Shown here one piece after another: positions 1 through 8,822 of a stretch of DNA of 64,000 nt (position 1 is its first letter; each line of letters opens with the position of its first letter). The notes beneath the pieces were generated by a model that was not told the DNA's origin, did not search any database, and saw only the letters and a program-made list of their open reading frames with translations. Origin of the DNA: Zizania palustris (taxonomy: Eukaryota; Streptophyta; Magnoliopsida; Poales; Poaceae); assembly GCA_019279435.1 (NCBI GenBank), contig JAAALK010000288.1:57377363-57441362 (forward strand). Reading direction: 5' to 3'. Position numbers and translations under genes: made by a program.

Positions 1-256
1 TGTCGAGGAGCATGTTCTGCGGCTTGACGTCACGATGCGACACGCTGCACACATGGCAGTAGATGAGCGCGGAGACGAGCTGCAGGAAGACGCGTCGTGC
101 GGCGTGCTTCGACAGGCGGCGCGTCGGGAGGGACGCAAGCTTCGAGAAGAGGTCCCCGCCATGGGAGAGCTCCATGACGAGGTACATCTTGGAGCGTGTG
201 GTGAGCATCTCATGGAGGCGCAACACGTTGGGGTGGCAGAGGCGGCACATGGCTAT
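1..256 (-). CDS. Partial CIPK/SnRK3-like Ser/Thr protein kinase
   Basis: The minus-strand frame is open from about 256 to the window edge and reads as the middle of a kinase domain: HPNVLRLHEM, then YLVMELSHGGDLFSKL (hinge and start of the C-lobe), LVSALIYCH, then the catalytic loop HRDVKPQNMLLD, where the window ends. HPNVLRLHE, the GGDLF motif and HRDVKPQN are typical of plant CBL-interacting kinases, best of the often intronless CIPK4/7 type. The activation loop, NAF motif and regulatory tail lie outside. The glycine loop and catalytic lysine that should precede the segment are absent: homology begins near IAMCRL, and the upstream sequence on this strand is noncoding. It is therefore either a 5'-truncated pseudogene or a gene with an intron just upstream (a CAG acceptor-like site precedes it). 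Kinase identity is firm; the CIPK subfamily is likely; functionality is doubtful. Confidence 0.6.
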   Translation of the reverse strand, partial: MAMCRLCHPNVLRLHEMLTTRSKMYLVMELSHGGDLFSKLASLPTRRLSKHAARRVFLQLVSALIYCHVCSVSHRDVKPQNMLLD

Positions 257-991
257 TAAGCTCCAACTGCAGAAAACACCGACTCGGTTTGAATCATCGA
301 CGAGCGCTCACTGTGAGAGGGCATAACTCCGGCAGGGGCTCCGCTGGCCACAGACCCCTCTCTTTCCCGCCAATGGCGCCGTCATCTTCACGCGCCACCG
401 ACACCACCACAGAAATCAGAGCATCGGAGAGACGGAGACGAATCACGAAACAAACAAAACAAAAAAGCGATTGCACAGAGAGATGAAAAGATCCGAGGAG
501 ATCTCAGGTACCATGAATCTCGCATCGATCTCCATTATTTCACACGTTTCGTTTGGAAGTGGACTAAGCGGAGATTGTGGCATGTGGAGGGCGCGGGATC
601 GAGTGAAGGATGGACGCTCCGATGCTTCTAATGATGATAGATGACAGATTGAACGAGGCAGATGCTTCCAATGATGACAGATGAGGGTTGTACGGGTCAA
701 ATGCTTCCAATGATTATCGATGAGAGTTGAACGGGGCGTTGCATGCTTACAATGAGTGCTTCAAATCGGTCAGGTATTTCAAAAGTGATTTGAGATCTTA
801 GACTAATCAGAATGCTGTCCAATAAGAGATACGATTAGTACAGGGCATTGCATACGTAGAAATACACACAAACGCATTTCACCCAAACACCCAGGTTGAT
901 CAAATCTGAAGCTTGCGCACGTAAACTACACACACAGTGAAAAGAATAGAGACCCCCCCCCCCCCCACTCGAATTGAGTCTACGCCGAAAT
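257..991. other. Intergenic stretch between two kinase loci
   Basis: No open frame with recognisable protein features. It contains a degenerate tandem repeat (621-780) and a C homopolymer run near 953-966 just beyond the Aurora stop codon. It probably holds the Aurora 3' UTR and spacer. Confidence 0.6.
621..780. repeat. Degenerate tandem repeat, about 40 bp x 4
   Basis: The word ATGCTTCYAATGATGA and relatives recur at about 621, 661, 700 and 742, spacing 39-42 bp, with the tail AGTTGAACGGGG shared between units. Seen directly; no function inferred. Confidence 0.6.
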
Positions 992-3734
992 CTACCCTCT
1001 GTACAGGCCGGAGGCGTCCGCGTTTTGAACTATCCAAGGGTGCTCAAGCAGTTTGTGGAGGGGCAGACGATGCGCCGAGTTCTTCACAAGCATCTGCAGA
1101 TCAAAATATTTGTCAGGCTCTAATGGATATTTTGCTAGCAGATCAAAATATTTGTCAAGTTCTGATGGATATTTTGCTAGAATATCAAAATATTTGTGAG
1201 GCTCTGATGGACAAGTGATAGTTAAGTAACAAGGACAGGGACGACTCTTGCCTGCGAAATTAGGTCTTTCGCAGCCGGGGATACGAATGGTTTCAGTGGG
1301 AACTTCAAGTCAACCTTCACAATCCTGCGGGTAAACAAGAATTTCAGTGAAGAGTGTTTGCAAGAAATTTCAGGGAACAATTGCTTACAAGGATGCAGGT
1401 TAGATTTGAACATTTCGACCAAAATAATTACTAGTGGAGCTGTACAAATATATAGAGATGAGTATGACAAACTATGAGTGCTACGCAAGCACCACGCATT
1501 ACAAAAAAAGACATTTCAGTGAAGAGTGTTTGCAAGAAATTTCAGGGAACAATTGCTTACAAGGATGGAGAATAGATTTGAACATTTCGACCAAAATAAT
1601 TATTAGTGGAGCTGTACAAATATATAGAGATGAGTATGACAAACTATGAGTGCTATGCAAGCACCATGCATTACAAAAAGGTTTGTTGACACAGTTAGAA
1701 GGATATATAGTTTAATATAGCACGACCTCCAAAATGGACAAGAGACAAAGAGATCCATAAAAGCATTTGGAACATGTCACAGGCAAGGTAATAAAAACCT
1801 GTGCATTCCGGATTTCATCTTGAGTTACCTGCGATATGTCTCAGAGTGTTCTTTTGCTTCAAAAGGTGGGACTCCGTAAAGGAACTCATAGCACAAGATC
1901 CCTAAGCTCCAAATATCAACATGATAGTCATGTTCAGTCTTCTCTACTGTAAAAATTGTAAAAAGTTTGAGTCAAGGAAATCATAGTAGTCATAGATCTT
2001 TTAAAGACAAAAGAATCAATTGTGACATGGAAAGAAATGGGAAGGAAAGTACCCATTTCAGGGGGTAGATAATCTAATGTTCCACACATTGTCCTTCTTC
2101 TATTGAAAGTGTGCACCGACCAACCAAAGTCTGCAATTTTAAGTTCGCCCTGTTCATGGAATCATGCAACTATGTAAAGCAGCAGAGGGTATACAGTAGT
2201 TAAATTTAAGATTGAGGAACGAAACAATGCAAGTACCTGGGACCCAATTAAAGGTTTTCTGGTTTAATGTCTCTATGGATTACATGCTTCCCATGAAGGT
2301 AGATGAGTGCACGCGCTAATGATGCAATGTACTGAAAAAATAGACAGATCTCAGTTACTACTTTTTTCGGGCAAAGGGGGCAGAAGATAAGTTTATCGAG
2401 CATATGCGCAGAGCATCTATCTACTTACAGTCGCTGAGCGTCTTTCAGAGAAATGCTTGCACCTCTGCAACTCCTTATAAAGTTCACCTTTTGCGGCATA
2501 CTCCAAGATTAAGTACACACGAGTCTGCAGAATCCATATAGCAAATAAATGATGAACAAACGAGAGAAAAATGAAGCGATGATAGTTACATATATTAAAG
2601 CTGCTTCTTTCTGGACCTGATCATAGAAATATCCGTACAGCCGTAGAATGTTTGGGTGACGGAGATGGCTCTGAATCTCAACTTCACGCCGCAGCTGATG
2701 CTCCACCTGAGACTGCTTCAGTTGGCTCTTGAAAAGTACTTTTAAAGCCACAATATGGTTACTCTGATTCCATAGAAAAAAGTAGGGTTCGCGCGGAATT
2801 AGATAACGCAAAGAGGAACGAGCATTCTGAAGCGTACAATTCTAGATTGCAAATATTTACAATTCCAGAAGACATCAAATCAATGAGCTCTCAGGGTGAA
2901 AATATTTATTACCCGTCCAGGTACAACCATATGGAAAGTGCACAATTTAGTGACATGACGTTCCATGCATATTTAAGCTTGAGAGTATATTTAACAAAAA
3001 TACATCACTCAAGAGAACTGGTAACTACAAACTAAAATCAAAATTAGGTAGTCAGTTTTCCTTTGGTGGTAGACTTACTCTCTTTTCTCTGGCTAAGTAA
3101 ACATGGCCGAACTTGCCCCTTCCAAGGGGCTTCCCGATGTCAAAATCAGGCAATACCCACCGCTTCTCCTCCTGAGAATGTGGTGAAACCTACAGCAAAA
3201 GACCAAAAGGGCGTGTCATCGTCTCGTTGCGTTACAAATCACAAGAAGCCTAAATATTTCAAACATCACAATACCCTCAAGGTCAATTTTTAGCCAAGTA
3301 AAGTATCTCAATTCTCACCGGAAATAAACACCAGAATGAACTGAAATTTAGGGCTAGACAACTCGGGAGGGAAATTACTAAGTGCTAACCTTCAATAGGA
3401 TGGATCGTACATACAACCCTAGCAATGGGACTACGAGGTAAAATCAAGCAGAAATGTCTTCGTGCCCCTGTCGCGTCGCATGCACAGGCTACAAGACCCA
3501 TGGAAACGGGTAAACGGAGAAGACTAGACCAAATCGCCACACGATTAGAAAAAGAGCATAAGAGCGCAACCACACCAAACCGTCCCCAAAGCGCAACAAC
3601 CCCCGGATTGACATATAACCCCAACGCGAACCACGGTGAGATCCGACGAGCGCAAAGGCGATGGAAAGGGGGAGGGAGGGGACAAGCACGCATACCTTCT
3701 CCTCCTCGCTGCGCGACTCGGTGGCGATCGCCAT
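992..3734 (-). CDS. Aurora-type mitotic Ser/Thr kinase, nine exons, one frameshift
   Basis: Plant Aurora kinases phosphorylate histone H3 and spindle or cytokinesis proteins at mitosis. Exons on the minus strand: 3734-3696, 3171-3079, 2763-2617, 2524-2429, 2331-2237, 2149-2053, 1946-1829, 1324-1252 and 1093-992 (stop TAG at 994-992). Each junction has an AG acceptor and GT donor except exon 8, which uses GC (CAG|GCAAGA). The protein starts MAIATESRSEEEK, then the glycine loop GRGKFGHVYLAREK, lysine in HIVALKVLFK, HRDIKPEN catalytic loop, IADFGWSVH (DFG), activation segment RRRTMCGTLDYLPPEM, and ends SGLYRG. The intact length would be about 286 residues, normal for the family. Exon 5 is 95 nt instead of 96: one base is missing from the T run at about 2250-2252 right after KPEN, giving a stop and about 152 residues. 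This is either a real null allele or a sequence error. The rest is well conserved, with phases otherwise consistent. Confidence 0.92.
1099..1216. repeat. 42-bp tandem repeat x 3 in the last Aurora intron
   Basis: Units start at 1099, 1141 and 1183; each contains ATCAAAATATTTGTSARG followed by TGATGGATATTTTGCTAG. The array abuts the acceptor of the last exon, so the branch-point and acceptor region is partly triplicated. The minus strand of the internal units offers extra CTGCTAG acceptor-like sites. Confidence 0.85.
1341..1684. repeat. 172-bp tandem duplication in Aurora intron 7
   Basis: ATTTCAGTGAAGAGTG starts at 1341 and again at 1513. The two units run side by side to about 1684 with few differences (for example CACGCATT versus CATGCATT). 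The duplication lies between exons 7 and 8 and leaves coding sequence untouched. Few mismatches suggest it is fairly recent. Confidence 0.9.
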
Positions 3735-4233
3735 GGGGGGGCTGGAGCGGATACAGGAGCGGCCGCAGCGGCGAGGCGGAGTTTCGAATCGGTGGATTTG
3801 GGAATCGCAGATTCGGCGGAAGCCGCTTTTAATTACACAGCTGGGCCGGACCGCGCAACGGTCGAATTTTCCGCCTACGTGGCAGCTCGTGCCGCTCACG
3901 TGCACCGCGGCGAGCCGCTTTCGTCTTCGCTTGGGCTGGGATGGATTCCGGTTTGGGCCGCCATATCTACGGGCCGAGAAATCCAGTTGCTCTCATTTTG
4001 ATCTTGTTCAATTTCCTCAAAAAATCACAAATAAATCCTCGTATGTTGCAACATTAAAAAAAGTGAATTTCACCCTTCCTTGTTGGCGTGATGCCCTCCA
4101 CTCCGCTCTCCCGAGGGAAATGGATTCGTCTGAGCATTTCTCATTCTTCAATTCGTTGGGCAGGTTTGGTGGCAGCACGGATGGTGGAGGGGCTTGATTA
4201 TCAAAATGAATCTAGAGCTCTAATTAATTTTAG
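3735..4233 (-). promoter_or_regulatory. Aurora 5' UTR and promoter region
   Basis: The sequence upstream of the Aurora ATG is GC-rich to about 3960 and then turns AT-rich. It carries an AACGG core (3857-3861), the core of the mitosis-specific activator element bound by three-repeat MYBs in G2/M genes, and a CACGTG box near 3898. A single core is weak evidence. No clear TATA box was found. The open frames on the plus strand here have no protein features. From about 4234 the sequence becomes transposon-like. Confidence 0.4.
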
Positions 4234-4519
4234 TGTACTAATGACAATAATGATTAAAAGTTATTAATCATGTTTATAAGATGCATGTAGATTTTTTACT
4301 AGAAAAGAGAGAGTCGTTGAAATAAATTTGGAGAAAAGCTTCATTTAGTCCGAAATAAGTATAAATGTTAAAACTTTCAATTTACATTTTATCTTGAGTT
4401 TAGGATCGTCTTGCTATTAAGAGGGATACGTGAGGTTTTGTTCCAAAACTTTGTGCTCAAAGAAAAACTCTTATCAATGTTTTTGGATCAACGCAAACTT
4501 AATTCTAGAATTTTCAGTG

Positions 4520-4870
4520 TAATCGAAACTTCTAATTTTGAGTCGGAACTTCCGATTTAAGCTCTCGATCATGAATTAATTTTCTATCGGAACTTCTGTT
4601 TTTGCGTCGAAACTTTCGATCTGAGCTCTCGGTCTGACATTCATTTTCTGTCGGAACTTCCATTTTTACATCGGAAATTCTGATTTGAGCTCTCGGTCTG
4701 ATTTTTTTGTCAGAACTTCCGTTTTTGCATTGGATGTTTCGATTTGAGCTCTTGGTCTAGAATTAATTTTTGGTCGAAACTTCTGATTCCTAATCGGATC
4801 GAAACTTCCGATTTGACATCTCAGTTTCAAAATTATTCTTGACCCGAACTTCCGATTTTACATCAGAACT
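4520..4870 (+). repeat. Degenerate repeats built on TCGGAACTTCCGA
   Basis: About five imperfect units of 60-80 bp carry paired cores of the form GTCGGAACTTCCG...TCGGAACTTTCGATTTGAGCTCTCGGTCTGA. The core TCGGAACTTCCGA is a near-perfect palindrome. The same core recurs at 51650-51840 and 57300-57545. Confidence 0.7.
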
Positions 4871-5121
4871 TTCAAAGACCTCAACCAAAAATATCTTCAA
4901 ACAATCATTCTTAAGTGTTGGGTACAAATAACCCCCTCAACAATTTTGAATATGACACCCTATCTTACACTCTTGCTCTCTCTCTCAAAACCATAATCTT
5001 AGAACTCTCTCTTGCATTCAAGTTTAGATCTAGAGTGAATCTTTGCGATTCGATTTGAGGTTTCCTTTAAAATCTTCTTGCAATCTTGTTGTTGTATCTT
5101 TTGAGATGATTTTGTGGGTTG

Positions 5122-7189
5122 GTTTTTGAGGCGCCATGGTGGAGACTGTGGGCCTCATGGCTCCTAAATGATGAGTGATTGTTAATGGAGAAGGGATGAT
5201 GAAGGAAATCCTCCGAGGGAAGGCACTTCAAAGGGGCACTTTGAAGAAAGAGGCCTTGTCGCAGCATTGGCTGGTGTGACTCACGTAGACGGATGAGCGA
5301 TTGATGAGATAAAGGAGATGCAGAGTCGTGGTGGTATAATTTGATACACGGTACAAGGGTGGCAAGCGCTTTGGCATTTTCGGCGTAAAATCATCAACCA
5401 CATCAACCGTAGACATGAAGATTGACGTACCTGATGTGAAGCCCTAGAATCCACGCAAACCAAACATTAGGAAAAATATCTAGGAATAGTAGTTTTACAT
5501 TTTTGTCCTTCAGTCCTTAACTCTGTAAAAAAAATCTTAAGGGTATTTGAGTTTTTTTCTATTTTTAATGGGTTGTAAAAAGCTATAATGTCCTAGTTAG
5601 TTAGGGTTAACTCAATCACTTTTTATTCTCTCCTGAAAATCAATTTTCTGGTGAGAGTTCTAGCCACCGCCTGGCTCTTTTACTCGCTGCTCTTCTTCAT
5701 CTAGCGACGCGACGGGCTGCACTTTTTCTTTTTTTTGTGCTTTAATCCACTGCTCATATCCTCAACGCTGCACTCAAGTGTTGTGGTTTCTACTGCTAGA
5801 GAATCCTTGGCGGCCACGTTTTTTCTATGCGTCGCGACCGGCTTTTAGTGCTGGCCAAGACTGCTTTTGGTTACTGTGTTGCATGTTAGTTTTGCTGCCG
5901 GCTGTGTTTTTCTCAACCTGCGCATGAAATCTCCAATTGCTGTTTGATTTTTGTATATCGCTGTTACTTTTCTCTGCTGCACCGCTTGATTTCTTTATTT
6001 AGAAATTGCCTAGAGGCTGCTTCCTGACTACTACAACACGCATAGAACTAATGAACAAATTTTCTATTGCTATTTTTTGTTCATGTGCAAAAACAACTGC
6101 TGCCTTGAAACAACTGCTGCCTTGGGTCTATAGCTGCATGCAGTTTGCCTGCATCAGACTAGCAACATACCATCCAAGTGTGGGTACAATTTTTTAATGC
6201 ACGCATGTTGTTCATCTGCACGCTGCACACAGTTCCTTGTTTGGTTTTTATTTTCTGGTTTGTGGGTGCCATTTTCTGACTTGTGTGTGGCCTCACTGCT
6301 CCATCGTTTAGCGTCAGGCTGCGCTTGTTTCCTCCGCTCCATGCCTGTTTTTCCATAGCTGAATGGCCTCGCCGTTCAATTTTCACCAAGCCGCCGGTTG
6401 CGTTTCTTTCTCCATAGGTCGACCGGCCGCACATAAGCGCACTAGCGTTCAGTGTGTGTGTTTGTATCTGGCCATTCCAAACTATTTTCCCAGTCATTCG
6501 GTTTTACTTTTTCCATCAACCACATAGTCGAACAGTACATTGTTCTTGATTTAAGTTCCAAGGTTTGAAAGAAATTTTACATCTCTGCCTTTTCCTTAAG
6601 TTTTCATCTCCCGAATGGATTTTTCCAATGGTGTGTGTTTTCCTCGCACGGATACACATTCCTTGGGACATAAGCACTGTGCACTGCTATAGTATTCATA
6701 TATCGGGATTTACGTCGGCCTGCACTACTTTATCCGAACAACACTAGTCTCACCGTCTTTTCGTCACAAGTAAGTACAAGCAAATCTTTCAACTTTATAG
6801 GTTATTTGTTTGATTGAATGTCCATTGGTGCAGATGCTTTGTGTTTGATGAAATGCAAATGAAGATGAATGTCAATTGTGGTATGTGTTGGTTTGTACAT
6901 CACGTGTTTGATCGAATGCCTTTAAGTATCAGTGTGTGTCTTTGTCAATAGAACGATTTTCACATTTTTGAGAGCACATCTATTTGATCTTATTTTAAAT
7001 GCTTATGATCTATCATACTGTCCTTTCACATCTCAACAGACAAAAAAGTGATAGCATTTGGTTTATCCAAGATTTGTGAATTTGTTTGCTTTCACTAATT
7101 TACTTTTGAGAGGCATTGGGTGAAAAAAGCTCATCTTTTCAAAAGAATTTGTTGGGGCGTCTATTCACCTATTTTGGCCCTATAGTTTT
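5122..7189 (+). mobile_element. Solo Sirevirus-type copia LTR (J) with TSD GTTTT
   Basis: The LTR spans 5127-7184. It begins TGAGGCGCCATGG, like the 3' LTR starts of the other copia elements here (TGAGGAGCCATG at 12138). It ends TTCACC...GGCCCTATA, a decayed form of the family end CGGTCCTACA. GTTTT flanks both sides (5122-5126 and 7185-7189). No internal region is present, so it is a solo LTR left by LTR-LTR recombination. At about 2058 bp it is the longest LTR in the window. Open frames inside it are chance. Confidence 0.8.
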
Positions 7190-7629
7190 GTTGATTTTAT
7201 TGAAAATCTATGAGCACAAAGATTTGAGTTAGCAAAATCTTTTAAGAACATTTGTTACTCTTGGATGTTCTACCTCCTAGACAGCTAGGAGTCACTCTGT
7301 GAGCAACCAAAGAGATTGTGTTTGCCCGAAGAAGTTTGTAAATGCTCTACCTTGGCTTTGACAATGTACCAGAGAGAAAATCCAAGTTTTAGAGTTGGCT
7401 TAGAATTGGTAAGGAAAAGGGATGAAGGAGACCTGACCTACCACTGTCCCTGAAGGGAGACATAGGATCAGTATATCCAAACTCTAGTAAATATATCACT
7501 TGTCTTTTGAGTTCTTGTGTTCTTCGTGTTTTTAAGATTCTTGCTCGGTCACACCTTATTTTTGCCTGATCTACTTTTTGGCCTAGTTTTAGAGCATGTC
7601 ATAGTGTAAAAGTTGTTCCTATTCTGTTT

Positions 7630-8377
7630 TGTTGGTGTAAAGGATTACGCCGATAGGTTTGAGTGGTTAAACTAGGTGGATGGGCCTTCCTCCAGCAGAG
7701 CCTCTAGGAGGGATAATAACTCTGCTGTCTTGATGTATTTCTTTCTTTTGTAAAAAGTTGTTTGTACAATACGAGGGGAAGGTATTTATAGGAAGGGACC
7801 CCGTGGGGAAAGTACCCTTTAACCCCTGAGTTACATTCATCATTATAGACCCTGTATCCTAGCCTTTGTAGGGATACGACGGTACTAGTTTTATACACCT
7901 GACCGAGTAGGGCTAACATCTAGTTAGAGTGACGACGCACGTATGACCCTAACATGAGCTTAGTCACGACCCGATTGCTACAGGGACCTCATGTCCCATT
8001 CAATAGGAGTCACCCAGCACTGTAGCAGTCACGTCTTTACTTTAGTGGTTGTCTTCTGAAGACCCTTTGTGGTACGAAGGGTCCTGCCCTGAGCCTCCAG
8101 CGAGACCATCTTCGGAGGCCCCTTCGGAGGCTTCGGGTCCTCGTGGGGATCTTCATCTGACCACTGACGGGGCTTCTAGCGTAGCTAGTTTCGGCATGTC
8201 TATGTAGGCCTCAGACCCTCACAGACGCTCCTGTCTGGGGGGCGCTTTCAGTAGTCTGGGGTGACCGCCCCGTAGTATGACATCTGTCGCTAAAGGGCTC
8301 CACGTACACAGGCTTCGCAGTCGTCCTTGGGATTCATGATCCCGCCTTTACTGCTGACGGGATATTTCCCCCCAACA
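7630..8377 (-). mobile_element. Tat-type gypsy LTR (element A, 3' LTR)
   Basis: Starts TGTTGGTGTAAAGG and ends TTTCCCCCCAACA, the same end style as LTRs at 38529 and 58022. It is directly followed on the plus strand by GTAGCCCCTCG, the complement of the polypurine tract CGAGGGGCTAC that precedes the 3' LTR of minus-strand elements. It contains GGTATTTATAGG, a TATA-like segment. No matching target duplication was found, because the other end of the element is rearranged. Confidence 0.8.
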
Positions 8378-8681
8378 GTAGCCCCTCGCATGTGTCCATT
8401 CGATTGACTTGCAAATGAGAAAGGGGCATGCACTAGAAATAATGCCGTATCAGAATTTCAAAGAGCGAGAAAACCTCTCGTCTGACTTTGGGGCAACTTC
8501 GATAGTCAGGAGACTTGATCCGGTAGGATCTAGTGATGAGGTGCCTCTTCGCTTGGGTTCCCACTCATAGACTCATGCCCATAGGACGCCCTTTCATATG
8601 CGTCCCGCCGTGGCCCCACTTGTTGGCCTCGGGGGAATGCGAATCGACATGACGCAGACTTGTCGCGTAAGCCTCAGGCTT

Positions 8682-8690
8682 CTATAAAAG
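8682..8690 (+). promoter_or_regulatory. TATA box of accessory gene, element A
   Basis: CTATAAAAG lies 141 bp before the ATG at 8823. Equivalent TATA boxes sit before the homologous genes at 39413 and 58843. Confidence 0.55.
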
Positions 8691-8822
8691 GTTGTGGTCC
8701 CCTGTTGTCGTCGAGTCCCCTACTCATCTTTGGCTTCTTTTTTTCCTGGTCGCTTGTCTCTTCCCAGCCCTCGTCTTTGGCCGTTAGCCTTTTTCCTTTG
8801 CGCGGACCTACATTCTAGGGAA

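Larger units (their letters stand above)
4234..7629 (+). mobile_element. Old LTR-like block (K), split by a solo LTR
   Basis: AT-rich sequence begins near TGTACTAATGAC and holds the GGAACTTCCGA repeat block, then runs to the Tat-type LTR at 7630. It contains no coding domain. The solo LTR J (5127-7184) interrupts it; the two halves rejoin cleanly across the 5-bp duplication. The repeated GGAACTTCCGA motif is also found in copia LTR H (57274 onward), so K is plausibly a related old copia LTR. Its true ends are uncertain. Confidence 0.35.

Noticed and set aside
953..966. C homopolymer as a possible signal
   Set aside because: Simple mononucleotide run beyond the Aurora stop; probably polymorphic or an assembly artefact.
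3425..4197. Several plus-strand frames over the Aurora promoter
   Set aside because: Overlap Aurora exon 1 and its GC-rich 5' region on the other strand; no domain, arginine-rich out-of-frame composition.
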